64,000 bases of DNA from Ga0077555 sp963741565 (GTDB taxonomy: Bacteria > Pseudomonadota > Alphaproteobacteria > Rhizobiales > Hyphomicrobiaceae), in the NCBI GenBank assembly GCA_963741565.1, contig CAVUIK010000003.1, positions 248,001 through 312,000 on the forward strand, given 5' to 3'. Below, one piece after another: positions 17,999-26,408 of this stretch; the stretch's first letter is position 1, and every line of letters begins with the position of its first letter. Made by a program: the position numbers and the translations under genes. The notes below the pieces were generated by a model that saw only the letters and a list, made by a program, of their open reading frames with translations, ran no database searches and was not told the DNA's origin.

Positions 17999-18833
17999 TG
18001 CGCGCTCTCCACTTCTTCACGAGTGTCGGAACCAGGGCCATGACGCCGATCAGCGACAGGGCGATCAGGATTTGGCGGAATGGCAGCATGCCAAGCTCGA
18101 TCGTGAGCGTGCACTGGGCCGCTCCTTTCGCCGCGATGCAGGCGTCATAGCTGGCCTTCGCCTGAACGATAATCTGGTCGAGGGCGTAGCCCAGGTAGTT
18201 GAAGGCGATCGTGCCGGGAATGATCCCGAAGAAGGTGCCGATCACGAACGTCCGGAGGGGCACACCGAGAACCGCCGGCGCCAGGTTGACGATGAAGAAC
18301 GGCAACGGGATCAGGCGCAGGAAGAGCATGTAGCTCAAGCCTTCCTCCTCGAAACCCTTGCGGAATTGATCGAGCCAGGGGCCGGCCCTTTCGGCGAGCG
18401 CGGCGCCGAGGCTGGTCCGCGCAATGAGAAAGATCAGCGTCGCGCCGATGGTCGCGGCCACAATGGTCGCGGGCACGCCGAGAGCGAGCCCGAACAGCAC
18501 GCCGCCCGTGATCGTCAGGACGCCGGCACCGGGAAGCGACAGCACGACGACAACGATATAGGTGAGCATGAAGGCCAGCACGGCGAGCAGCGTGTTGCCC
18601 GCCACGAAGCCGCGCAACTCGTCGCGGCGCAGCGCCAGGTTCTCGAATGTGATGTGGCGATGCCATCCCATGACGAAAACGAGGGCCATGACGGCGACGA
18701 TCATCAGCAGCGGCAACCAGCGCTTCAAGGACGTCGTCGAACGTGGCTCGCTGCCGTGTTGGCTCATGGCGAGGATCTCTGGTTCTAATGCCGCGTGAGA
18801 CGCCGCGAACGGCTGTGCATCATGCTTTGGCAT
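17985..18833 (-). CDS. TVP38/TMEM64 family membrane protein (DedA/VTT-like)
   Basis: 282 residues with about six hydrophobic segments. The family core is visible: LSLPGAGVLTITGGVLFG (re-entrant loop region), RAGPWLDQF, and FLRLIPLPFFIVNLAPAVLGV. TVP38/TMEM64 proteins are inner-membrane members of the VTT/DedA superfamily, linked to lipid scrambling or transport. The start at 18833 is preceded by GGAG inside the end of the DUF547 gene and overlaps it by 14 bases; an internal ATG at 18767 is the alternative. Its 3' end overlaps the flavoprotein gene. The tight order DUF547-TVP38-flavoprotein suggests joint function. Confidence 0.87.
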   Translation of the reverse strand: MPKHDAQPFAASHAALEPEILAMSQHGSEPRSTTSLKRWLPLLMIVAVMALVFVMGWHRHITFENLALRRDELRGFVAGNTLLAVLAFMLTYIVVVVLSLPGAGVLTITGGVLFGLALGVPATIVAATIGATLIFLIARTSLGAALAERAGPWLDQFRKGFEEEGLSYMLFLRLIPLPFFIVNLAPAVLGVPLRTFVIGTFFGIIPGTIAFNYLGYALDQIIVQAKASYDACIAAKGAAQCTLTIELGMLPFRQILIALSLIGVMALVPTLVKKWRARNATV

Positions 18834-19662
18834 CGTTCAGGCTCCAATCATAGAAGAAATCGTCGATCGCGGAGATGCTATCCAGCTTCTGGCGGAGGGC
18901 TGGTTCGGCGTAGCCGCGGACATGTGCGAGAACTCCGGCCTGGCTGCCACCGAAGTCGGCCTGAAACCAATTGTAGATACTCGACGCGGTCAACTTGCCG
19001 TCGCGCACCACAAGGCCGCGCGGCGAGTTCACGTAGGCCTTGGCACCGGCCTCCAATTGCGCCTCAAGCTTGGCCCCGGTCAGCGCCTCGTCCGCCACGT
19101 TAGGACAGCCGACGGACGCACAATTGACCGCATAGTGGACGCGTGGATCCTTGAAAACGCCCCTCAGGATCACGTGCTCGATGTCATCGAGGCTGAGGTT
19201 CTGGTCGCCGACCCGGACGATCTTGGCCTTCCAAGGACCGCCGGTCAGCGTTGCCGCGATGCCGCCGCCGAGATTGATCGATTTGATCGAGCCGACAGGG
19301 TACTTGTCCAGGACGACGTCGAGCGTCTTGGCGTTGTAGAGATTGGCCCAGAACGCGAATTGCTCGGGCCGGTCGAGGGAGCGGACATCTGTTGCCTCGA
19401 GCGACTTGATGTAGGTTTTCAAGGCACCGTGGTTTTCGCGCTTGAGTCTGGCGTATGCAATTCTGTTCAGCCCATGCTCGGCCGGTACCACATAGGCCTT
19501 GAGAAGGGCATCCCAAGGTGCATGATCAACCGTCACCAAGCTGCCCTTGTTGAAGGGGGTGAATACGCCGGCTACATCGGCCGCAGCCGCTGCCGGCACC
19601 AGGGTGGCAATCAAGCCAGCCGTGGCCGTTACTGCGCGAAGCAGCCGCTTCAGAAGTTGCAT
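18820..19662 (-). CDS. DUF547 domain protein, exported
   Basis: 280 residues with an N-terminal signal peptide (about 1-27, ending AAAA). The DUF547 domain is recognised by FAFWANLYNAKTLDVVL, HYAVNCASVGCPNV and the closing FFYDWSLN. The two conserved cysteines in NCASVGC could form a disulfide or redox pair. The biochemical function of the family is not known. It is the first gene of the three-gene minus-strand operon with TVP38/TMEM64 and the mercuric-reductase-like flavoprotein. The 240 bases upstream (19663-19904) form a divergent promoter region shared with the VOC gene. Confidence 0.87.
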   Translation of the reverse strand: MQLLKRLLRAVTATAGLIATLVPAAAAADVAGVFTPFNKGSLVTVDHAPWDALLKAYVVPAEHGLNRIAYARLKRENHGALKTYIKSLEATDVRSLDRPEQFAFWANLYNAKTLDVVLDKYPVGSIKSINLGGGIAATLTGGPWKAKIVRVGDQNLSLDDIEHVILRGVFKDPRVHYAVNCASVGCPNVADEALTGAKLEAQLEAGAKAYVNSPRGLVVRDGKLTASSIYNWFQADFGGSQAGVLAHVRGYAEPALRQKLDSISAIDDFFYDWSLNDAKA

Positions 19663-19904
19663 GGCGGATCTCTTTTTGACGGTTCTTGGTCTTGGCTCGC
19701 CGCCCGCGTGCCGGCTTGTTCATCCGGCTTCATTGGCGCGAACACTATGTAAATCGTTTTGCGGCGCAGCGCATCGGCCTCTCAACGGGATGTGATGGTT
19801 CGAGATAAAAGTTGAACGCTCGTCACAGCTGCACAATGGCCGTTGACCGGGCCTTCGAATATCGAGGACAATTCCCAGGTCGTCAGCCAAAACGGACACT
19901 CGCC

Positions 19905-20789
19905 ATGCAGGACGCACTCAAGTTCGATCGGACCGTCGAGGACCTTGGCAATGTCGTTGGCCTCGAGCACGTCAATACCAGGGTCCCGGACCAGCAGGTC
20001 GCGACGATCTTCTATGTGACCGGGCTCGGCCTGACGCGCGACCCCTATCTGATGACCGGCGTCACCAATATGTGGGTCAACGTCGGGCGCAGCCAATTCC
20101 ACCTGCCGTCCGGCAAGCCGCAGGTCTTGCGCGGGCATACCGGGCTCGTCATCCCGGATCGCGCCGCCCTGCTGCAGCGCCTCGAGATGGTCCGCGAGCC
20201 GCTGGCAGGAACGCAGTTCTCGTTCCAGACAATGGGCGATCACGTCGCCCTCACCTGCCCCTGGGGCAACCGCATCCGCTGCTATGAGCCAGGGCCACGG
20301 TTCGGGCGGATGCTGCTCGGCATGCCTTACGTAGAGCTGGACGTGCCCCGCGGCACGGCGGATGGCATCGCGCGGTTCTACCAGCACTTCGTTCGCACAC
20401 CCGCCAGTGTCGACGAGACCGGCGGGCGTCATGCGGTTGCGAGCGTCGGTGCGGATCAGACGCTGATCTATCGCGAAAGCGACGCCACGCATCCCGCCTT
20501 CGATGGGCATCACGTCGCGATCTATATCGTCGATTTCTCAGGTCCCTATCGGCGGCTTGGCGAGCGCGGGCTCGTCAGCCAGGAAGACGATCAACACCAA
20601 TACCGGTTCAAGGACATCATCGATCCCGACAACGGCCGCGTGCTGTTCACGCTCGAGCACGAGGTGCGCAGCCTGCGCCATCCGCTTTATGCCCGTCCGT
20701 TCGTCAATCGCAATCCCGCCCAATCGAACCGCGTCTTCGCGTCGGGCTACGAGGACGTGAGTTGGTCGATGCCGGTCGGGCGCATGTGA
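19905..20789 (+). CDS. VOC (glyoxalase/extradiol dioxygenase) superfamily protein
   Basis: 294 residues with two vicinal-oxygen-chelate modules. The first begins GLEHVNTRVPDQQVATIFYV with VGRSQFHLP and DHVALTCPWGNRIRCYEPG; the second covers about residues 140-260, with GHHVAIYIVDF and the closing DPDNGRVLFTLEHEVRSL. VOC proteins bind a metal and act as dioxygenases, lyases or hydratases. The ATG at 19905 is preferred over the upstream ATG at 19812 because the VOC fold begins just after it. It is followed 9 bases later by an acyl-CoA-dehydrogenase-like gene, so the pair may degrade an aromatic or cyclic compound. Confidence 0.78.
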   Translation: MQDALKFDRTVEDLGNVVGLEHVNTRVPDQQVATIFYVTGLGLTRDPYLMTGVTNMWVNVGRSQFHLPSGKPQVLRGHTGLVIPDRAALLQRLEMVREPLAGTQFSFQTMGDHVALTCPWGNRIRCYEPGPRFGRMLLGMPYVELDVPRGTADGIARFYQHFVRTPASVDETGGRHAVASVGADQTLIYRESDATHPAFDGHHVAIYIVDFSGPYRRLGERGLVSQEDDQHQYRFKDIIDPDNGRVLFTLEHEVRSLRHPLYARPFVNRNPAQSNRVFASGYEDVSWSMPVGRM

Positions 20790-20798
20790 GGGCGGATC

Positions 20799-21992
20799 AT
20801 GGATGGACGTGACGCGGCAACGATTGCCGGCGAGAGCGAGATCATCTCGCGGGCGCGGGCCGTTGCGGAGGTGCTGCGCACGGGGACGAAGCGGATCGAG
20901 GCCGATCGGGAGATGCCGTCCGACTTGCTGAAGGCGCTGCATGACGCGCGGCTGTTTCGGCTGCTGATCCCGCGCTCACTCGGCGGCGAGGAGACCGATC
21001 TCGGCACGCTCGCCCGGGTGGCCGAGATCATCGCCGCAGCCGATGCGAGTGCGGCGTGGTGCGTCGGCCAGGGAGCCGGTTGTGCGATGTCGGCTGCCTA
21101 CGTGAAGCCCGATGTTGCCCGGCGATTTTTCGGCAGTCCCGATGCCGTGCTGGCCTGGGGCGCGGGGGCCGCTGGCAAGGCGGTACCCGTGGACGGCGGC
21201 TATCGGATCACCGGCAAATGGGATTTCGCCAGCGGCAGCCGGCACGCGACGATGCTCGGCGCCCACTGCAAGGTGGCCAAGGAGGACGGCAGCCCGGTCC
21301 TGCTCGCCAACGGCCGGCAGGCGGAGTTGACGGGACTGTTGCCGAAAGCGAAGGCGCATATCCGCGATACCTGGCAGGTCGTCGGGCTCAAGGGCACCGG
21401 CAGCGACAGCTACGATCTCGACAACCTGTTCATTCCGGCCGACGACGTGTTCATCCGCGACGAAAGCTATGCGATCTACGAGACCGGCACGCTGTTCCGG
21501 TTCCCAGCGATGAATGCCTACGCGGGCGCGTTCGGCGGTGTCATGCTGGGCATTGCGCGGGGGACGTTGGCAGACCTCAAGGCGCTCGCAATGACCAAGA
21601 CGCCGCGCGGCGCCTCATCGTCACTGCGGGACAATCCGGTGTTCCAGACGGAGCTGGCTGTGCTCGAAGCACGTTTCCGTGCAGCGCGCGTGCTGCACCT
21701 GACGACGCTCGACGAAATGTGGCGCGCGGTCGACGGCGGCGCTCCCCTGACGCTGGAGTTGCGCGTCAATGCACGGCTCGCGGCCACCCATGCGATCAAT
21801 GAGGGTCACGAGATCGTCTCCAAGGCCTACCGTGCGGCCGGCCAGACCGCGGTGTTCGAGACCAATCCATTCGAGCAGCGCCTGCGCGACGCCAACGCTG
21901 CTGCCCAGCAGGTGCAGGGGCGGCCTGGGCACTACACGACGGTCGGCCGCCATCTGCTGGGCCTCGCGCCTGACACGATGATGTTCCTCTGA
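20799..21992 (+). CDS. Acyl-CoA dehydrogenase-like flavoprotein (group D monooxygenase/HsaA type possible)
   Basis: 397 residues with the acyl-CoA dehydrogenase fold: N-terminal helices with LFRLLIPRSLGGEE, a middle beta-domain with GGYRITGKWDFASGS and GTGSDSYDLDNLFIP, and a C-terminal helical bundle ending HEIVSKAYRAAGQTAVF and RDANAAAQQ. The central GKWDFASG and VVGLKGTGSDSY patterns match flavin-dependent monooxygenases of the HsaA/DszC type better than true beta-oxidation enzymes, and the catalytic Glu of the latter is not evident. It therefore probably uses reduced flavin from a partner reductase. It follows the VOC gene in one transcript. Confidence 0.8.
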   Translation: MDGRDAATIAGESEIISRARAVAEVLRTGTKRIEADREMPSDLLKALHDARLFRLLIPRSLGGEETDLGTLARVAEIIAAADASAAWCVGQGAGCAMSAAYVKPDVARRFFGSPDAVLAWGAGAAGKAVPVDGGYRITGKWDFASGSRHATMLGAHCKVAKEDGSPVLLANGRQAELTGLLPKAKAHIRDTWQVVGLKGTGSDSYDLDNLFIPADDVFIRDESYAIYETGTLFRFPAMNAYAGAFGGVMLGIARGTLADLKALAMTKTPRGASSSLRDNPVFQTELAVLEARFRAARVLHLTTLDEMWRAVDGGAPLTLELRVNARLAATHAINEGHEIVSKAYRAAGQTAVFETNPFEQRLRDANAAAQQVQGRPGHYTTVGRHLLGLAPDTMMFL

Positions 21993-22035
21993 TCCGGTCA
22001 CGGGCATGGGCGGCCACAGCGCGGCGTGTGCCGCA

Positions 22036-22557
22036 TCAGGCGCGCTTGACGACGAAGGCACAGTGGTCGTGACCTCGCGACAGGCACTGCGTTTCCTCGG
22101 CGGTCACCTTGGCGGGTGAGCCGGCGTCGGATGCCGCCCATTCGATGCAGCCGGCCATCGAGCCCGAGAACATCGCGCATTCGCATTGCCCGGTGTGGCC
22201 GAGCTGCAGCGCGAAGGCCGAGTGATCGACGCGGACGCGGGCGGTTGTCGCGGCCAAATCGATCGCATCGATGGTGAAGCGGCCCCAACCCCGTTGCGAC
22301 AACCGGTTCAGATAGTGGCGGAATACGGCGACGTCGCGCAGCCCGTGTGTTTTGGCCTCGGCCACGGACCATTCGAACGCCGACTTGTGGCTTGCCGCAT
22401 AGAGCATGGCCTGATGCTGGGTGCGGCCGAGCGCCTGATCCATCGCCGTGTAGTAGTTCACGAAGAAATGCCGGGGCAGGTAGATCATCGGGAGACCGTC
22501 GGTCGACCAGATGCCGGTCGCCGGGTCGACGCTGATCGGAACTTCGGGGTCGGCCAT
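22036..22557 (-). CDS. V4R (4-vinyl reductase-like) domain protein
   Basis: 173 residues from MADPEVPISV; the open frame continues upstream to 22644 inside the hydrolase gene but without family-like sequence. The C-terminal half has the V4R cysteine pattern: QCECAMFSGSMAGCIEW, then ETQCLSRGHDHCAFVVKRA. V4R is a small-molecule-binding domain found in regulators and in photosynthesis and phenol-degradation proteins; the Cys residues may bind metal. It is the last gene of the minus-strand run beginning with the enolase-superfamily gene. Its exact function is not known. Confidence 0.75.
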   Translation of the reverse strand: MADPEVPISVDPATGIWSTDGLPMIYLPRHFFVNYYTAMDQALGRTQHQAMLYAASHKSAFEWSVAEAKTHGLRDVAVFRHYLNRLSQRGWGRFTIDAIDLAATTARVRVDHSAFALQLGHTGQCECAMFSGSMAGCIEWAASDAGSPAKVTAEETQCLSRGHDHCAFVVKRA

Positions 22558-22574
22558 AGGAACTCTCCTGTCTG

Positions 22575-23750
22575 TCAGCGCGTCGCTTTGAGGAAATCCA
22601 ACAGCAGCCCGGTCACGGCCTCCGGCTGCTCTTGCTGCACCCAATGGCCGGCGCCTTCGACCAGATGGCAGCCATGCATGCGGGTGAGGAAACTCGATTG
22701 CATCTTTTCATACTGGCCTGGCGCCTGATGCACGCCCCAGTCGCTGGCGCCGGCGACGAACATCGAGGGGATGTCGATGGTGCGCCCGGCGTAGGTCTGT
22801 TGTTCCGCGATGAATGGACCGACGAACCGGCAGCGATACCAGTTGAGACCGCCCTGGAAACCCGTGCGCGCGTACTCGCCCGCATAGACCGCCAGCTCGC
22901 TGTCGGGGAGCCAGCGGCAGGTGGCGATCGCATCGGGTGGCGGCATCGCTTCTGCGACCTGCTCAGCCATGCCGCGCTCCTGATCCATCACGTAGTAGCC
23001 GGGCAGCTTGGCCAGTTCATCGCCGGTCCAAGTCTTGAGCGGGTAGATCTTGTTGCCGGGCCAGTCCGCGCTCTTCTGGTGATAGTAGGCGCGCAGGAAC
23101 GCGTGCAGGCCCTGGCGGGCATGCTGCATGTTGGGGTTGGCCTCGCGCGTCGAATAATAGCAATGGTAGTGATTGCGCGGCCGGGGCAGCGCGATCAACT
23201 CTTCCTGCACGCGCGCGACCGGGTTGACAGGCCAGGGATTGTCCTGGCGCGGGGCATCAACGGTCGCGAACGGCAGCGGCGGCGGACCGGTGAACGGCGC
23301 ACTCATGATGGCGACGGACCGGAACACATCCGGACGGATGATTGCACACCAGGCGGCAACCGAGGCGCCGTAGTCATGGCCGACAACGGCGGCGACGCTG
23401 CGATAGCCGAGCGCGGAAACAAGACCCAGTGTGTCGCGCGCCAAGTTGGCCATGCGGAACTCCGCGAGATCGGCATCGTAGCGATCATCGGAGCCGGTCG
23501 TGCGCCCATACCCCCGCTGGTCGGGTGCGACGACGTGGTAGCCGGCGGCGGCCAGCGGCAACATCACCTTGCGCCAGCTGTAGGCGAGCTCCGGAAAGCC
23601 ATGCAACAGCAGCAATAGCGGGCGGCCACCGGTCTCGTAGCCAGCCTCGAACATGTGCATGGACAGGCCATTGATATCGTGGGCGACGCGCGAGCGGATC
23701 CCTGCCGGCAGGGTCGCAGCGCCATAGGCGACGGCGGGTGTTGCGGACAT
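22575..23750 (-). CDS. Alpha/beta hydrolase, epoxide hydrolase-like
   Basis: 391 residues. Epoxide-hydrolase features: oxyanion motif HGFPE (50-54), nucleophile Asp126 in VVGHDYGAS, a long cap domain (about 150-290), and the catalytic His in EGAGHWVQQEQP near the end. The nucleophile Asp rather than Ser points to epoxide hydrolase or haloalkane dehalogenase chemistry. The AAGGAG site touches the first ATG (23756) with no space but sits 6 bases from the second (23750), so the second is chosen. The unusually long insert between nucleophile and His may define the substrate. No signal peptide. Confidence 0.83.
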   Translation of the reverse strand: MSATPAVAYGAATLPAGIRSRVAHDINGLSMHMFEAGYETGGRPLLLLLHGFPELAYSWRKVMLPLAAAGYHVVAPDQRGYGRTTGSDDRYDADLAEFRMANLARDTLGLVSALGYRSVAAVVGHDYGASVAAWCAIIRPDVFRSVAIMSAPFTGPPPLPFATVDAPRQDNPWPVNPVARVQEELIALPRPRNHYHCYYSTREANPNMQHARQGLHAFLRAYYHQKSADWPGNKIYPLKTWTGDELAKLPGYYVMDQERGMAEQVAEAMPPPDAIATCRWLPDSELAVYAGEYARTGFQGGLNWYRCRFVGPFIAEQQTYAGRTIDIPSMFVAGASDWGVHQAPGQYEKMQSSFLTRMHGCHLVEGAGHWVQQEQPEAVTGLLLDFLKATR

Positions 23751-23789
23751 TGTCATCTCCTTGTCGTGGTGCGGCGGGGAGTTGCGCGT

Positions 23790-24557
23790 TCAACCGGCAA
23801 GGTAGTCGCGGAGCGCGACCAGCAACGTGGCGAGGCCGATCGCCGACAGTGTTGCCAGTGCTGCGGTCCGATAGTAGCCCTGGCCGCTGCCCATGAAATA
23901 GCGGCTGCCGAGCGCTGTCGAGCCAACATAGAGCGGAAGCAGGATCAATCCGATGGCGATCGTTTCCTTGGTGTAGAAGCCAAAATAGATGAGCGGGGCG
24001 ATCGACGAAAGAGCAATTGCCGTCATCACGCCGAGCACGTTGGCGCGCTGCTGCCGTGGCGTTCCAGGCTTGGCCAGCGTCACTGCAACGACGGGGGGGC
24101 CGCCGATGCCGGCGATACCTTGCACCAAGCCTCCAGCCGCGCCGGCCGCGATGAGCGTCGTCATGCCGACCTTGCGTTTGAACGACTTGCCTGAGCCGAG
24201 CATCGCGGTCATGACAATGACGAGCCCCGCAATGACCATGCTCATGAGCTTGGGATCGGCCAGCACAAGCAGCCATGAACCGAGCGGTGCCGTCAGCATG
24301 ATCGTCAGGCCCATCGGGATGACAAAGGGACGCTCGCTATGGCGGATCGCCTCCGGCAAGAGCTGCAGCGCTGCGGGGAAAGACATGATCGAGGAAATGG
24401 CGACGGCAGCGCGCGGCCCGAACACCACACTCAGCACCGGAACGACCACGAGCGCGCCGCCGAACCCGACAAAGCCGCGCATGAAGCCGCCAAGGCACGC
24501 TGCAAGCGCGACCGCGACATGGCCGGGCGTCAGAGTGAAACTGCTGAAATCCGGCAC
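23790..24557 (-). CDS. TauE/SafE family sulfite/anion exporter
   Basis: 255 residues with about eight hydrophobic segments. The duplicated TauE/SafE motif is present: GGFMRGFVGFGGALVVVPVL at the start and GLVQGIAGIGGPPVVAV in the second half. Family members export sulfite, sulfoacetate or other organosulfur anions across the inner membrane. It lies inside the putative acid-catabolism run, so it may move an anion product of that pathway. The stop of the preceding SMP-30 gene is 46 bases upstream. Confidence 0.87.
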   Translation of the reverse strand: MPDFSSFTLTPGHVAVALAACLGGFMRGFVGFGGALVVVPVLSVVFGPRAAVAISSIMSFPAALQLLPEAIRHSERPFVIPMGLTIMLTAPLGSWLLVLADPKLMSMVIAGLVIVMTAMLGSGKSFKRKVGMTTLIAAGAAGGLVQGIAGIGGPPVVAVTLAKPGTPRQQRANVLGVMTAIALSSIAPLIYFGFYTKETIAIGLILLPLYVGSTALGSRYFMGSGQGYYRTAALATLSAIGLATLLVALRDYLAG

Positions 24558-24602
24558 GCGCGCTGGTTCCCCGTCTTGCTCACTGTGCCGACGTCATCCC
24601 GC

Positions 24603-25528
24603 TTACACATTCAGGTAGTTCAAACGCGCGCCCGGTCCGTCCCAGTCAAATGCGATCAGTTTGCCGGTCATCGACAGGGTGACATAGGCCGTTTTCAGGT
24701 CGCGGCCGCCAAAGCAGATGTTGGTGACATAGGGGTCGCCGGGAATCGGGATGTGGCGCGACTTGCCAGCCGGCGAGACGACGGTGATGCCCGGAGTTGA
24801 ACAAGGTGGCGACGCAAACGTTGCCGGCGCCGTCGACGGCGAGCGAGTTCGAACAGATTGAACCCTTCGACGCCAGCCAGCAGACGACCGCCATTCGGCG
24901 ACGGCCAGGGCTGCTTCGCCAACTCGCCGGGCGCGAGAATGTCATAGGCCCAGACCCGGCCGGTCTGCGTCTCGGCGACATAGAGAACCTTGCCGTCGGG
25001 TGAGAGACCGCAGCCGTTCGGCGTCATCAGCGGAAAGGCGATCTCCTGGATGCTACTGCCATCGGCGCGGGCGTAATAGAGGCAGCCTGCGTCCATCTCC
25101 CGTGCGCGCCGCTTGCCAAGATCAGTGAAGTAGAAACCGCCGTGGGTGTCGAACACCAGATCGTTCGGCCCGTTGAGCTTGTGGTTCGGGCCCTTGGTGT
25201 AGAGCACATCGACCTTGCCGGTCGCGAGATCGACGCGCTGGATGCTGCCACCCTTGTAGTCGCTCGGCTGCAAGTGCGGGCGGAGGCTGCCTGGCCCCCG
25301 TATCCACTCGAAGCCGCCGTTGTTGCAGATGTAGCAGGCGCCGTCGGGGCCGATCGCAGCGCCGTTTGGCCCGCCGCCCGTAGTGGCAACCACCGAGACG
25401 CGACCGTCCGGCGTTACGCGCGAGAGCGTCTGGCGTTCGATCTCGACCAGCAGGATCGAGCCGTCGGGCATGGCAATGGGACCTTCGGGGAAGCGAAGGC
25501 CGGTCGCGATTTCGCGGAATGCGGGCAT
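24603..25528 (-). CDS. SMP-30/gluconolactonase family lactonase, two frameshifts
   Basis: About 307 residues if repaired. It starts MPAFREIATGLRFPEGP with the metal-ligand Glu of the SMP-30 beta-propeller, and has GGPNGAAIGPDGACYICNNG, GPNDLVFD and LSPDGKVLYVAET. The frame then breaks twice: near 24848-24849 (extra A on the coding strand; then NSLAVDGAGNVCVATLFNSG) and near 24790-24792 (extra G; then ITVVSPAGKSRHIPIPGDPY), ending GARLNYLNV at TAA 24603-24605. Both look like one extra base in a homopolymer, so a sequencing error is more likely than decay. SMP-30 enzymes open sugar lactones with a divalent metal, which fits the enolase and SDR neighbours. Confidence 0.8.
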
Positions 25529-25654
25529 GGGGATCTCGCAGGGTTGGGCAGCAAACACCGTGAAGCTGTAAAGACGTTGGCAAGCTGTCACGATGCCGAT
25601 GGGCTCGCAAGCCCAGGACAAGGCCGGATCACGTGGCAAGCGCACGTCTGCCCG

Positions 25655-26380
25655 TCAGGAATAGATCATCTTGCGCGTCATGCCGCCATCGATCACGAGC
25701 TCGGCGCCGGTCATGAATCCCGCTTCGCGCGAGAGCAGAAAGGCGGTGGCCGCAGCGACATCCTCCGGCGTTCCAACACGACCCGCCGGATGCTGTTTGT
25801 GGTCCGATGCTTTAAGCGGGCCCCATTTGCCGGTGTCGATCCAGCCTGGCGAAATCGTGTTCACACGCACGTCCGGTGCCAGCGTCATGGCGAGGGCATG
25901 CGTCAGTGCGACGACGCCGCCTTTGCTCGCCGAATAGGCGAGCGTGTTCGGCTCCGACATGTGCGCGCGCGTCGAGGCGATGGTAACGATCGAGCCCTTG
26001 GCGGCGCGCAACTCAGCTTCGGCGGCCTTGGCGAGCAGGAAGGTCGCGGTCAGGTTGACGGCGACGACCTGGTTCCAGGCGTCGAGGGTGGTTGCACCGA
26101 GCGGGCCGTTCGCATTGATGCCGGCGTTCGAGATCAGCGCATCGATGCGGCCGGTGACCGACCGGGTGACGGCGATGAGTCGGGCGACATCGGACTCCCG
26201 GCCGACATCGGCGGCGACGGCCGTTGCGCCGATGCGCGTCGTTGTTGCCTCGAGCCGGCCCGCGTCGATATCGGCGCACACCACCGTCCAGCCGTCGGCG
26301 ACCAGGCGCTGGGCAATCGCTGCGCCGATGCCGCGCGCCGCACCGGTTACGATGGCGGCCTTGCCGCTCTTTTCGCTCAC
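25655..26380 (-). CDS. Short-chain dehydrogenase/reductase
   Basis: 241 residues, classical SDR. Cofactor motif TGAARGIGAAIA near the N-terminus, Asp in CADID at the end of the second strand (favouring NAD(H)), SNAGIN, the catalytic Ser in TIAS and YSASK (Tyr/Lys). The C-terminus ends GAELVIDGGMTRK. It sits between the SMP-30 lactonase and enolase-superfamily genes, a common arrangement in sugar or sugar-acid oxidation pathways where the SDR makes the lactone. The substrate is inferred only from this context. Confidence 0.88.
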   Translation of the reverse strand: MSEKSGKAAIVTGAARGIGAAIAQRLVADGWTVVCADIDAGRLEATTTRIGATAVAADVGRESDVARLIAVTRSVTGRIDALISNAGINANGPLGATTLDAWNQVVAVNLTATFLLAKAAEAELRAAKGSIVTIASTRAHMSEPNTLAYSASKGGVVALTHALAMTLAPDVRVNTISPGWIDTGKWGPLKASDHKQHPAGRVGTPEDVAAATAFLLSREAGFMTGAELVIDGGMTRKMIYS

Positions 26381-26408
26381 GCTGGATCCTGCTCGGGTTT
26401 GATGGCCA

